A stretch of DNA of 64,000 nucleotides from Mesorhizobium sp. M7A.F.Ca.US.008.03.1.1 (GTDB lineage Bacteria > Pseudomonadota > Alphaproteobacteria > Rhizobiales > Rhizobiaceae), in assembly GCF_003997495.1 (NCBI RefSeq), contig NZ_RZRU01000001.1, positions 124,001 through 188,000 on the forward strand, in the 5' to 3' direction. A model generated the notes under the pieces. It saw only the letters and a program-made list of their open reading frames with translations, did no database searches and was not told the origin of the DNA. The position numbers and the translations under genes were made by a program. Positions 17,264 through 25,590 of the stretch are shown here, in pieces; the stretch's first letter is position 1, and each line of letters starts with the position of its first letter.

Positions 17264-18826
17264 ATGAAAACAGCCAATCATCCCGACACCGTCCTGATTG
17301 TCGATTTCGGCAGCCAGTTCACCCAGCTCATCGCCCGCCGCATCCGCGAGGCAGGCGTGTTTTCCGAGATCGTGCCGTTCCAGTCGGCCGAAGCGGCATT
17401 CAAGCGCATCAATCCGAAAGCGGTGATCCTGTCCGGCGGTCCGGCTTCAACCGGCGATATAGGCAGCCCGCGCGCGCCGCAGATCGTCTTCGACGCCGGC
17501 GTGCCGGTGCTTGGCATCTGCTATGGCCAGATGGCCATGTGCGTGCAGATGGGCGGCGTCGCCGAAAGCTCCGACCATCGCGAGTTCGGCCGCGCCTTCG
17601 TCGAGATTCAAAAGGACAGCCCGCTGTTCGAGGGCCTGTGGGCGCCCGGCCAGCGCCACCAGGTGTGGATGAGCCATGGCGACCGCGTCATCTCCTTGCC
17701 CAAGGGCTTCGAAGTATTCGGCAAGTCCGAGGGCTCGCCCTTCGCCATCTTCGGCAACATCGAGCGCAAGATGTACGGCATCATGTTCCACCCCGAGGTG
17801 GTGCATACGCCCGACGGTGCCAGGCTGCTCAGGAACTTCGTCCACAACATCGCCGGCATCGAAGGCGACTGGACCATGCGCGCCTACCGCGAGCACGCGG
17901 TCGAGACGATCCGCAAGCAGGTCGGCAAGGGCAAGGTCATCTGCGCGCTTTCGGGCGGCGTCGATTCCTCCGTTGCGGCGCTGTTGATCCACGAAGCGGT
18001 CGGCGACCAGCTGACCTGCATCCTTGTCGACCACGGCCTGATGCGCAAGGACGAGGCCGCGGGCGTGGTGGCGATGTTCCGCGAGCATTACAATTTGCCG
18101 CTCATCCTGGTGAACGCGTCGGACCGGTTCATCGACGCCCTCGAGGGCGAGTCGGACCCGGAGAAAAAACGCAAGACCATCGGCCGGCTGTTCATCGAGG
18201 TGTTCGAGGAAGAGGCCAAGAAACTCGGCGGCGCCGAATTCCTGGCGCAAGGCACGCTCTATCCCGACGTCATCGAGAGCGTCTCCTTCACCGGCGGCCC
18301 GTCGGTGACGATCAAGTCGCACCACAATGTCGGCGGCCTGCCCGCGCGCATGAACATGCAGCTGGTCGAGCCGCTGCGCGAGCTGTTCAAGGACGAGGTC
18401 AGGGCGCTCGGCAAGGAACTCGGCCTGCCCGAAAGCTTTATTGGCCGCCATCCATTCCCCGGCCCGGGCCTCGCCATCCGTTGCCCGGGCGGCATCACCC
18501 GCGAAAAGCTGGAGATCCTGCGTGAGGCCGACGCCATCTATCTCGACGAGATACGCAAGGCCGGCCTCTACGACGCCATCTGGCAGGCCTTCGCCGTGCT
18601 GCTGCCGGTGCAGACGGTCGGCGTGATGGGCGATGGCCGCACCTACGAGTTCGTCTGCGCGCTGCGCGCCGTCACCTCGGTCGACGGCATGACGGCGGAT
18701 TTCTATCACTACGACATGGCCTTCCTCGGCGCCGCCGCCACCCGCATCATCAATGAAGTCCGCGGCATCAACCGCGTCGTCTACGACGTGACGTCGAAGC
18801 CGCCTGGAACTATCGAGTGGGAATGA
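17264..18826 (+). CDS. guaA: GMP synthase (glutamine-hydrolysing)
   Basis: Converts XMP, ATP and glutamine to GMP, the last step of guanine nucleotide synthesis. The 520 residues are full length. The class I amidotransferase domain (1-200) has the nucleophile Cys in GICYGQ and the His-x-Glu pair in FHPEV. The ATP-pyrophosphatase P-loop is SGGVDSS, followed by the C-terminal dimerization domain with the FPGPGLA motif and the conserved end PGTIEWE. The intact 3' end matters: it is a known insertion site for integrative elements, and an integrase gene follows within 300 bases. Confidence 0.97.
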   Translation: MKTANHPDTVLIVDFGSQFTQLIARRIREAGVFSEIVPFQSAEAAFKRINPKAVILSGGPASTGDIGSPRAPQIVFDAGVPVLGICYGQMAMCVQMGGVAESSDHREFGRAFVEIQKDSPLFEGLWAPGQRHQVWMSHGDRVISLPKGFEVFGKSEGSPFAIFGNIERKMYGIMFHPEVVHTPDGARLLRNFVHNIAGIEGDWTMRAYREHAVETIRKQVGKGKVICALSGGVDSSVAALLIHEAVGDQLTCILVDHGLMRKDEAAGVVAMFREHYNLPLILVNASDRFIDALEGESDPEKKRKTIGRLFIEVFEEEAKKLGGAEFLAQGTLYPDVIESVSFTGGPSVTIKSHHNVGGLPARMNMQLVEPLRELFKDEVRALGKELGLPESFIGRHPFPGPGLAIRCPGGITREKLEILREADAIYLDEIRKAGLYDAIWQAFAVLLPVQTVGVMGDGRTYEFVCALRAVTSVDGMTADFYHYDMAFLGAAATRIINEVRGINRVVYDVTSKPPGTIEWE

Positions 18827-19019
18827 TTCAGGCCCACTCAAACGCCGCCGAAAATACGCCAATCTGCGACGTAACGTACTGAAACCAAAAATAAATCTCT
18901 CTGAAGACAATCAGCGACAATTGGTACGCAGAGATTGGCTGTGACGGAGCGACCGACGGGTCGCATACATATTGTCCACCCAAAATTTTCTGAGTACTGT
19001 CACAGTCAATGAGGCTAGG

Positions 19020-19105
19020 GACGGTACTTTTTTGCCCCATAAGGCATTGAAGAAAAAAGGAATTCTCTGCCGAGAAGCCTCAAAGTTGTGCTGACGGTAC
19101 TTTTT
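19020..19105. repeat. 13-bp direct repeats upstream of integrase
   Basis: GACGGTACTTTTT occurs at 19020-19032 and again at 19093-19105, 73 bases apart, just before the integrase start at 19121. Repeats of this kind near integrase genes usually serve as arm-type binding sites in attP or attL; here that is an inference. Confidence 0.55.
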
Positions 19106-19120
19106 CAGGAGGCAGTAGGC

Positions 19121-20377
19121 ATGCTGACGGATGCCGCCCTTAAGGCGCTGAAACCAAAACAGAAAATCTACAAGATTGCAGACCGAGACGGCATGTACAT
19201 CAGGGTCATGCCCAGTGGCGCGATCTCGTTTCGGCTGGATTACAGGCTCAACGGACGTCGCGAGACGGTCTATCTCGGCAGGTATGGGCGGGACGGAATC
19301 TCGCTCGCCTTGGCTCGAGAGAAGTGCCTTGACGCGAAGCGCGCTGTTCGCGAGGGACGATCGCCGGCCATCGAGAAGCAGCGCGCGAAGCGCCGCCTGA
19401 AAGAGGCTAAGAGTTTTGGCGAGTTCGGGGAGAAGTGGCTCACAGCCGCGCCGATGGCCGACAGCACGCGCGCCATGCGGCGCTCCATCTTCGAGCGAGA
19501 GCTTCTTCCGGTCTGGCGCAATCGCCTTCTTACGGAAATCACCCCGGACGATCTGAGAGCCCACTGCGGCAGCATTGTCGAACGTGGTGCTCCAGCGACA
19601 GCTATTCACGTACGAGACATCCTGAAGCAGATTTACAGCTTTGCGATCCTGCACGGGGAGAAGGTGGCCAATCCGGCTGACGACGTTGGGCCTGCATCGA
19701 TCGCTAAGTTCGTTCCAAAGGACCGTTCACTTTCGCCTTCGGAAATTCGAGTGATGCTGAAGCAGCTTGAGCATATCGCCACACTTCCCACGATCCGTTT
19801 GGGAATGCGGCTCTATCTGCTCACAATGGTACGCAAGAGCGAGCTGCAGGACGCGGTGTGGGACGAGGTAGACTTCGAAAACGCGGTCTGGACCATCCCG
19901 AAGGAACGCATGAAGCGGTCGAAGGCGCATAACGTCTACCTATCGGGCCAAGTGCTCGACATCATGATTGCCCTGAAGACCTGTGCAGGGAATTCCAGAT
20001 ACCTTCTTCCGTCGCGGTACGATGCGGACGCCCCGATGTCGCGTGCCACGTTTAATCGGATCACCTACGCAGTCGTCGAACGGGCGAAGGCGAGCGGACT
20101 GCCTCTGGAGCCGTTTACGGTTCATGACCTGCGGCGAACGGGCTCGACGCTGTTGAATGAACTTGGTTTCAACAGCGATTGGATCGAGAAATGCCTGGCG
20201 CACGAGGACGGGCGCTCGTCGCGCGGTGTCTACAACAAGGCCGAATATGAGGTGCAACGCCGCCACATGATGCAAGAATGGTCGGATATCGTCGATGCCT
20301 GGGTCGGTGGCAAGAAACATGTGCCGACACTGATCCCGCCGTCGATGCCGATTTTGGAGCCTGATCCGGCCCTTTGA
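19121..20377 (+). CDS. int: P4-type tyrosine recombinase (integrase)
   Basis: Site-specific recombinase of 418 residues. The N-terminal DUF4102 arm-binding domain begins MLTDAALKALKP, the core-binding helices follow, and the catalytic domain starts near residue 200. The catalytic residues are Arg in MVRKSELQ, His and Arg in HDLRRTG, and the Tyr nucleophile in GVYNKAEY. The start at ATG 19121 has a GGAGG site at a good distance. It lies 294 bases after guaA, the typical place and direction for an element integrated in the guaA 3' end. It appears intact. Confidence 0.9.
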   Translation: MLTDAALKALKPKQKIYKIADRDGMYIRVMPSGAISFRLDYRLNGRRETVYLGRYGRDGISLALAREKCLDAKRAVREGRSPAIEKQRAKRRLKEAKSFGEFGEKWLTAAPMADSTRAMRRSIFERELLPVWRNRLLTEITPDDLRAHCGSIVERGAPATAIHVRDILKQIYSFAILHGEKVANPADDVGPASIAKFVPKDRSLSPSEIRVMLKQLEHIATLPTIRLGMRLYLLTMVRKSELQDAVWDEVDFENAVWTIPKERMKRSKAHNVYLSGQVLDIMIALKTCAGNSRYLLPSRYDADAPMSRATFNRITYAVVERAKASGLPLEPFTVHDLRRTGSTLLNELGFNSDWIEKCLAHEDGRSSRGVYNKAEYEVQRRHMMQEWSDIVDAWVGGKKHVPTLIPPSMPILEPDPAL

Positions 20378-20674
20378 TCCATACGAGATTGTATGGCGCA
20401 TCACGCATGTTCTGGCCCGACGTTTGCCGAGTTCGTTGTTCCTGCTACGCATTAATATGGAACTTTGTGGCGCAGATTTTATAGCTGGACAATAATATGG
20501 CGAGGCGGTTCGGGACTCACTACTGCCAGGCATTAGTAAGCCACTGGCGTCCGTCGGACGGACCATCTTCCCTGGCTCGCACCAGGACCTTCGGCTGCAC
20601 TCCGGCAACCCCACATCGTAGACGAAAGTCGAACCACGTTTGCCGGATCTGTCCAGGCCGCCGACTGGCTTCTG
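20378..20674. other. spacer after integrase
   Basis: About 300 bases, AT-richer than the neighbouring DNA, in which I see no supported gene or repeat. Confidence 0.4.
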
Positions 20675-20944
20675 CTACCTACCCAAACGCGCAGCATCCT
20701 CCTCCTCCATGATGTCTTCGAGTGTCGGGCGCTTGTTGTTGAAGGTCGTTAGCTGGAAATCGAGCCCTACAACGTTCATGAGCGTGAGCACGCGTTTGAA
20801 TCCCATGTCGGATATCCTGCCATTCTCAAGCGCCTCGATCCTCGCCCGGCTGACCCCGGAAAGCTTGGCAAGTTTCTCCCGTGCTAGCTTTCGCTGGTTT
20901 CTGGCATTCTTAATCTCATTCCCAAGATCGTTCAGGTCAATCAT
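20675..20944 (-). CDS. small XRE-family DNA-binding protein
   Basis: An 89-residue helix-turn-helix protein. IKNARNQRKLAREKLAKLSG followed by SRARIEALENGR is a typical Cro/C1-type HTH, like HipB-type antitoxins. No toxin gene such as hipA adjoins it, so it is an orphan or a regulator of the mobile region. The intergenic DNA upstream carries two similar GCTGTTT(T)CGAG segments (about 20961 and 21000), possible self-regulation sites. Confidence 0.75.
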   Translation of the reverse strand: MIDLNDLGNEIKNARNQRKLAREKLAKLSGVSRARIEALENGRISDMGFKRVLTLMNVVGLDFQLTTFNNKRPTLEDIMEEEDAARLGR

Positions 20945-21157
20945 TTTGCCTCACAAATTAGCTGTTTCGAGCTTCTGTGAGGAAAATAGCTTTTATAATG
21001 GCTGTTTTCGAGGGTCTGATGACCGCGACAGCAGACGGCATCATGCCGATCATAGGCAGCAAGCTCCGCACGCTTTTTACTCCTGATCATCATCGGCATC
21101 ATGGTGTGCCGGAACGGTTGATCATCGACACCGCACCGTGGCAGTCGTCCCCTATGC

Positions 21158-21439
21158 TTACGGTATTTGTGCCCGATCTCGCACTTTGGCAGGAGAGGTT
21201 TTCCGTAAACGCACATCAGGAGGACTCGCTCGGGGGATCGGAACTGCCCTGCGAGCCTGCAGCCAGGCTTCTACTTCGGCCAGATCCCAAACCACGCACC
21301 GAGGGGTGAGAGCGAAACGTCGTGGAAATTGCCCGCGTTGTTCCATTTCATAGATTGTGCTGTCGGCCAGAGGTACGATTTCGCGCAGCTCCTTGCGGCG
21401 GATCGTCCGCTTTGTTGCACTTTTCCCGGGACCAGTCAT
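21158..21439 (-). CDS. AlpA-type excisionase/regulator
   Basis: A 93-residue MerR-like winged-helix protein. IRRKELREIVPLADSTIYEMEQR followed by GQFPRR and VVWDLAEVEAWLQARR is the AlpA pattern, a family that regulates prophage or island integrases and can act as an excision factor. Its place between the integrase and an ardC remnant supports membership of the same element. About 30 C-terminal residues are low complexity. Confidence 0.75.
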   Translation of the reverse strand: MTGPGKSATKRTIRRKELREIVPLADSTIYEMEQRGQFPRRFALTPRCVVWDLAEVEAWLQARRAVPIPRASPPDVRLRKTSPAKVRDRAQIP

Positions 21440-21931
21440 GGCGCCATTCCTCCATCACTAAGCAGACGATTTAAGCTGATGGTCTTCAGGGATGAAAATG
21501 GCGAAAGCCGGAAAGCGTATGCAGGGCGGTCATTTCGTAAATATCGGCCGGTGAGGGTTAGCTGTGGCCCGGACCGACCATGCGTCATGCGCGACGGATC
21601 GCTTCCTGCTCTGCGGTCAAGTTAGCGAGCAAAGTTTCATATGGTGCCCCTCGCCGGGGGCGGTCGGTCCCGCATCCCGCCTTACGGCGGCGCTATGCTG
21701 ATGCTCCTTCGGCCACCCTGTTGAACCGGTCTCAGGGCCACGAACCTGCTCCAGCACCGAACTGACTTGGTCGCAATGATGGACATTTCGGTGCTTCCGC
21801 TTTGTACGCCGTTTTTCATTTGGTCGGGAGAGCAGGGGCTCTCCCGACGGAGAGTTAGAGGATGGGGCGGGTTTTCGCGACGGGTTGAAAGCGGAAGGAG
21901 AGGCCTTCGGCGCCCGTCGCGGAGAACAGCG
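21440..21931. other. non-coding stretch before the ardC remnant
   Basis: No gene recognised on either strand. It contains a strong hairpin at 21823-21848 and runs into the start region of an ardC-like gene. Confidence 0.4.
21823..21848. promoter_or_regulatory. perfect 10-bp stem-loop upstream of ardC-like start
   Basis: GTCGGGAGAG (21823-21832) pairs perfectly with CTCTCCCGAC (21839-21848) around a six-base loop. There is no T-run, so it is unlikely to be a terminator. It lies 84 bases before the ardC-like ATG and may be a leader structure or protein site. Confidence 0.5.
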
Positions 21932-22045
21932 ATGTCTGTCCCGACCAATCGAACCCATGCCGCCGCCGACCGTTCGAACCTCTACGACGAGATCACCGGC
22001 AAGATAATTGCCGAGCTGGACCCTTCAGCCTCGCCACCAGCCTGA
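21932..22045 (+). pseudogene. truncated ArdC-like antirestriction protein N-terminus
   Basis: Only 37 residues. SNLYDEITGKIIAELD matches the start of the ArdC N-terminal domain (PF08401, formerly DUF1738), which in full proteins of about 300 residues binds single-stranded DNA and precedes a zincin-like protease domain. The homology breaks off after ELD and the frame ends soon after. ArdC protects incoming plasmid and ICE DNA, so this is a scar of a conjugative element. Confidence 0.6.
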
Positions 22046-22161
22046 TGGTCAGCATCGTGATCTCCCGTGCCGGCGACGGAACACTCACGGTCGTGCCGGC
22101 CGACGAATATGAAGGAGAGGTCTCCCAGATCGTCGGCGAGATCGATCCACACGAACGATGA
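22045..22161 (+). CDS. possible 38-residue small protein
   Basis: A short frame starting in the TGATG overlap with the ardC remnant, suggesting reinitiation. The peptide starts MVSIVISRAGDGTLTV, is acidic towards its end, and has strong third-position GC. I recognise no family. It may be a real small gene or a remnant. Confidence 0.3.
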   Translation: MVSIVISRAGDGTLTVVPADEYEGEVSQIVGEIDPHER

Positions 22162-22213
22162 TCCGGACAAGTTGCGGCCGGTGGTCCTTTCCATCCTGGC
22201 CCAAGAGCCAATT

Positions 22214-23299
22214 CTACAGCTCGAACCGCAATTGACGTTGATCCGGCAGCGGCACATCGCCAAGCGACGATAGTGTGATGCCCAACAGGCGGATGCCTTT
22301 CCTCAGTGGAAATACCGATCTCAGGAGATCGCCTGCGAGTTCCTCGAAATCTGAATATTCGATTGGCATCGCCACCGTGCGGCTGCGCGTGATCTGTTGG
22401 AAGTCGGCGAATTTGACCTTCAGCGTGACGGTCCTTCCCCGGATGCCTTTCCCTTCACAGTATCCCCAGACCTTGGCGACCAGCGGCTTGAGTTCGGCGA
22501 TTGATGCATCGAGATCGACGATGTCGGCTGTGAATGTGTCTTCGGCGCCGATCGATTTGCGTGGCCGATCCGGCTCGACCGCGCGTTCGTCGATGGCGCG
22601 GGCGATCTGATAGTACCAGAGCCCAGACTTTCCGAAATGCTGCTGCAGGAAGGGGAGCGACCTCTCCTTGAGATCGGCACCGGTCTCGATGCCGAGCCCT
22701 TCCATCTTCGCGGCGGTCGCAGGACCGACACCGTGAAATTTCTTGACTGGCAAAGTCTCCACAAAGGCGGGACCGTGACGTGGCGTGATGACGAACTGGC
22801 CATTCGGCTTGTTCTGGTCGGACGCCATCTTGGCGAGAAATTTGTTGTACGAGATGCCCGCGGAAGCGGTGAGACCGGTCACCAGCAGGATCTCCGCCCT
22901 GATCATCTCGGCGATTGTCGTGGCAGATAAAATGTTGAGCCGGTTCTGCGTCACGTCGAGATAGGCCTCGTCAAGCGAGAGCGGTTCGATGAGGTCGGTG
23001 TGTTCGGCGAAAACGGCGCGGATCTGAGCCGAGACCTCCCGGTAGACGTCGAAGCGGGGCGGCACGAAGATCAGTTCGGGGCATTTGCGCTTTGCCGTGA
23101 CCGAAGGCATCGCGGAGCGAACGCCGAAGGCGCGGGCCTCGTAGCTTGCGGCCGCGACCACGCCGCGGGCGGCGGCTCCGCCGACGGCAAGCGGCTTGCC
23201 GCGGAGTTCTGGATTGTCGCGCTGTTCGACCGACGCATAGAACGCATCCATGTCGACATGGATGATCTTGCGCGGGCCGGCGCCGCGTTCAGGGGCCAT
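22214..23299 (-). CDS. dinB: DNA polymerase IV (DinB, Y family)
   Basis: Translesion polymerase of 361 residues. The catalytic carboxylates lie in HVDMDAFYASVE and SLDEAYLDV, followed by the thumb helix-hairpin-helix and a full little-finger domain, ending near a QLRFEL clamp-binding tail. It lies 58 bases downstream of yedK copy 1 on the same strand, so it is probably carried on the transcript starting at the LexA box at 23873. I see no box of its own in front of it. Chromosomes of this order often carry other dinB copies; this one is in accessory DNA. Confidence 0.92.
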   Translation of the reverse strand: MAPERGAGPRKIIHVDMDAFYASVEQRDNPELRGKPLAVGGAAARGVVAAASYEARAFGVRSAMPSVTAKRKCPELIFVPPRFDVYREVSAQIRAVFAEHTDLIEPLSLDEAYLDVTQNRLNILSATTIAEMIRAEILLVTGLTASAGISYNKFLAKMASDQNKPNGQFVITPRHGPAFVETLPVKKFHGVGPATAAKMEGLGIETGADLKERSLPFLQQHFGKSGLWYYQIARAIDERAVEPDRPRKSIGAEDTFTADIVDLDASIAELKPLVAKVWGYCEGKGIRGRTVTLKVKFADFQQITRSRTVAMPIEYSDFEELAGDLLRSVFPLRKGIRLLGITLSSLGDVPLPDQRQLRFEL

Positions 23300-23357
23300 T
23301 TGCCTGCAATATCATTTCGCCAGGGTCTAAGGTTCGTCCTGACAGATCCTACAATCT

Positions 23358-23864
23358 TCAGATCGCAAATTCAGCCTGTCTGTGACCCTGGCGGAGGCGC
23401 GAAATCGCGAAACTTGCTCCTGGGAGGGGGCGAAGGACTTCGTGTTCCGGGTGCGTCATGTCGAGCCAAGCCGAACGTTCGTCCCGGCGCAGCACCACCA
23501 TCTGCCGGTCATGGTAGGGCGCAATATCGTCGTTGGCCTGGATCGTGAGGATTGCGTAGGCTTCCGGCCAATCGTGCGTCGCTGGCCGCCAGATGCCGGC
23601 GAAATAGAACCAATCACCGCTTACGAGGCGAAAGCTGTAGTTCTTTCCCTGGCTGCGATGCCGGAATTCGGACGCAGGCACGAGGCAGCGATGGCTCGGA
23701 AACGATCGGTCTTCTGCGCGCACGACAGCGAACGGTCGCCCGCCCGGTTCCTTCGGCTGAAGTCCCCACGGCAACTCAAGCATCTCAACATTACCGCCGT
23801 AGCGTCTTATGATTATGCGGCGTTCGTCGAGCGGTGCATCGGAATCGAAAACTGTTGCGCTCAT
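23358..23864 (-). CDS. YedK/HMCES-like protein lacking most catalytic residues
   Basis: SOS-response-associated peptidase (SRAP, DUF159) fold of 168 residues from the ATG at 23864. Active YedK forms a thiazolidine link to abasic sites through Cys2, helped by Asn75, Glu105 and His160. Here the protein starts MSATVF, without Cys2. The Asn position is Val in PFAVVRAED, and the Glu position in RCLVPASEFRHR appears to be His. Only APYHDRQ keeps the catalytic His. It is probably a non-catalytic DNA-binding paralogue. A longer start at 23924 would restore an MC start but would run through the LexA box. It is the first gene of a probable yedK-dinB operon. Confidence 0.7.
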   Translation of the reverse strand: MSATVFDSDAPLDERRIIIRRYGGNVEMLELPWGLQPKEPGGRPFAVVRAEDRSFPSHRCLVPASEFRHRSQGKNYSFRLVSGDWFYFAGIWRPATHDWPEAYAILTIQANDDIAPYHDRQMVVLRRDERSAWLDMTHPEHEVLRPLPGASFAISRLRQGHRQAEFAI

Positions 23865-23872
23865 AGTCAAAA

Positions 23873-23887
23873 GAACATAACAGGAAC
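23873..23887. promoter_or_regulatory. LexA box (GTTC-N7-GTTC) between divergent yedK genes
   Basis: On the plus strand GAAC-ATAACAG-GAAC, which reads GTTC-N7-GTTC on the minus strand, the alphaproteobacterial LexA consensus. It lies 8 bases upstream of the minus-strand start at 23864 and 35 bases upstream of the plus-strand yedK at 23923, so one site can repress both directions. Confidence 0.85.
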
Positions 23888-23922
23888 ATGATTGCCACGC
23901 AACGCCGCGAAACGGGTGACAC

Positions 23923-24513
23923 ATGTGCAATGATTATCGGCTGATGGTGGACGTCGCCTCGATCGTCGAGGATTTCGCCGATCTGAAGATCAAAATCCGC
24001 TTCAGCGAAGGGGCGCCGAACATTGAGGCGCGCGAGGATATCAAGATAACAGATATCGGGCCGATTATCCGCCCGGTCGCCGGTGCGAGCGGCGAGGGTG
24101 ACCTGGTTCAGCGCCGGTGGAGCTGGCCTGGACAAAACAAGCGGCCGGTCTACAACTTCCGCTCGGACGGCCGCGAGTTCGCCTCGAACCGCTGCCTCAT
24201 CCCGGCCGATGGTTTTTACGAATTCACCGACCCGACGGAGAAGGGCAAGAAGCGCAAGGACAAGTGGCTGTTCACCAAGCGCGAGGAGCCGGTTTTCTGC
24301 ATCGCCGGGATCTGGCGGCAGACCGATGATGTCGGTGAAGCGTTCACCATGCTCACGATGGAACCGGGTCCCGACATCGCCCCCTATCACGATCGGCAGA
24401 TCGTGATCCTGGAGCGGAAGGATTGGGCGAGCTGGCTTGATCCATCGGTGTCCGCCAAAGCTCTGATCAGGCCGCTGCCGGCCGGGACGCTCTCCGTCGA
24501 GCAGGTCGGTTGA
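23923..24513 (+). CDS. yedK: YedK/HMCES-type abasic-site DNA-protein crosslinking enzyme
   Basis: SRAP-domain protein of 196 residues with an intact active site: Cys2 exposed after Met removal (MCNDY), Asn in VYNFRSDG, Glu in PADGFYEF, and His in APYHDRQ. The family shields abasic sites in single-stranded DNA by covalent capture, preventing strand breaks. It shares a LexA box with the divergent, degenerate paralogue and probably works with the nearby translesion polymerases during SOS. Length and motifs are normal. Confidence 0.88.
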   Translation: MCNDYRLMVDVASIVEDFADLKIKIRFSEGAPNIEAREDIKITDIGPIIRPVAGASGEGDLVQRRWSWPGQNKRPVYNFRSDGREFASNRCLIPADGFYEFTDPTEKGKKRKDKWLFTKREEPVFCIAGIWRQTDDVGEAFTMLTMEPGPDIAPYHDRQIVILERKDWASWLDPSVSAKALIRPLPAGTLSVEQVG

Positions 24514-24657
24514 TGGGACTGTCTGGTGTCGGCAATTCCGGCCTGCGCCCCAGCTGGCCTCGTATGATCGGAACAGGGTTCGTTGTCTCGGAATTGGTCA
24601 CGAACCAAGCTTGATGCAAGAAGTCCGCGCTGAGGCGAGCTACCGCCGACCCCCTAG

Positions 24658-25175
24658 CTACTGGACGGTCATTCTCTTGCGCCAATCCCAAGGCTGCTCG
24701 AACGATCCGATCCAGATTCCAGACTTCGCCGCTCGAGCCTTCGCTTGTGCCGGCGCATAGTAGCCATCGCTGTATCTCGGCCAGTCGAGGGCGTAGCCGC
24801 GTCTGACCAACCACTCTGCGGCATCAGCGCCGCCGGCTGTGCAGACAGCCACCATGCGCCGAAACTGGTCTCGCCCGACCTCGATGCACGACGTGGGGCG
24901 GTGTGCGTTGAGGAAGTCCGCGAGGGCCAGGGATGACTCTGCCCGCAGCGATATTTCTTGCCGGACCCATCGAAGCACAACTGAGCGCTTTCGGGCGCGT
25001 CGATGCCATAGAGCCGGATACGCGTGCCGTGGATTTCGATTGTGTCGCCGTCGATAACGGACGGAACGCCAACGAGCGGCTGAGCCGTAGCATCTTGGGC
25101 GCCGAGAACCAGGACCAGCAAGATCACTCCGGCGCGCACTATTCTGTTGCCAATGGCAGTGTTACAGCTTTGCAT
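24658..25175 (-). pseudogene. thermonuclease (SNase family), frameshifted
   Basis: A secreted nuclease gene broken by one frameshift near 24935-24945. The first frame gives a signal peptide (VILLVLVLG...TAQP) and the SNase core GVPSVIDGDTIEIHG and RLYGIDAPES, ending after KKYRCGQ. The second frame continues the family sequence with ALADFLNAHRPTSCIEVGRD and the C-terminal GYALDWPRYSDGYY. Joined, the two give about 172 residues, normal for these proteins. One missing base (or two extra) explains the break, so the enzyme is probably not made unless this is a sequencing error. Confidence 0.8.
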
Positions 25176-25524
25176 GGTGGTGTTTAGGCTGTGTCTTTGT
25201 GCTGCGCTGTTGGCGATGATTGGCGCCCAGCCGGCTTTTGCAGCGAACACCCCGTGCAGCGGTCATAAGGGTGGGATCTCACACTGCCAAGGCAGTACCT
25301 TTATTTGCAACGACGGTTCGGTCAGCGCCAGCAAAAAGAACTGTTCGGCGGAGATGGGCGGGGCGTCTGGTCAAGCTCTTGGGCTCGTCGATGGCGGATC
25401 TGCCGAGATGGCGCCTGCAAGCGAGGGTGAGTGCAGCTGCCGGGACGGACACTTCTGCACCGGGCCTCGAGGCGGGCACTACTGCATCACTGACAGCGGC
25501 CGCAAGAGCTACCTGAAAAAGTGA
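25174..25524 (+). CDS. small secreted cysteine-rich protein
   Basis: Exported protein of about 116 residues with signal peptide MVVFRLCLCAALLAMIGAQP cut near AFAA; other starts at 25147 (TTG) and 25153 (ATG) are possible. The mature part has eight cysteines, implying disulfide bonds in the periplasm. The segment FICNDGSVSASKKNC and the C-terminal GPRGGHYCITDSGRKSYL are distinctive; the latter resembles the PBCV basic-adaptor motif (GPRGG...SGKK.Y). It is head to head with the thermonuclease gene. Function unknown. Confidence 0.7.
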   Translation: MVVFRLCLCAALLAMIGAQPAFAANTPCSGHKGGISHCQGSTFICNDGSVSASKKNCSAEMGGASGQALGLVDGGSAEMAPASEGECSCRDGHFCTGPRGGHYCITDSGRKSYLKK

Positions 25525-25590
25525 TGCACGGCTTGGTCGCAGCATAGCGCTTCAGGCAGTGGTGACGCCTGAGCCGGGCAAGAATTTGGG

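Noticed and set aside
8615..18910. Long open frames antisense to real genes, for example 8615-9631 (+), 14319-15935 (-) and 17447-18910 (-)
   Set aside because: They mirror the GC-rich codon pattern of the true genes (nucleoside hydrolase, RsmB-like, guaA), have no family similarity, and lack ribosome sites.
23280..23360. A LexA box directly upstream of dinB
   Set aside because: GTTCGTC is present, but no second GTTC stands seven bases away. Control through the yedK1 box is more likely.
23865..23930. Upstream start for yedK copy 1 at 23924 that would give an MC N-terminus
   Set aside because: CACATGTG at the yedK2 start is palindromic and gives Met-Cys on both strands by chance. Using it would place the LexA box and promoter inside the gene, and the added residues do not resemble YedK.
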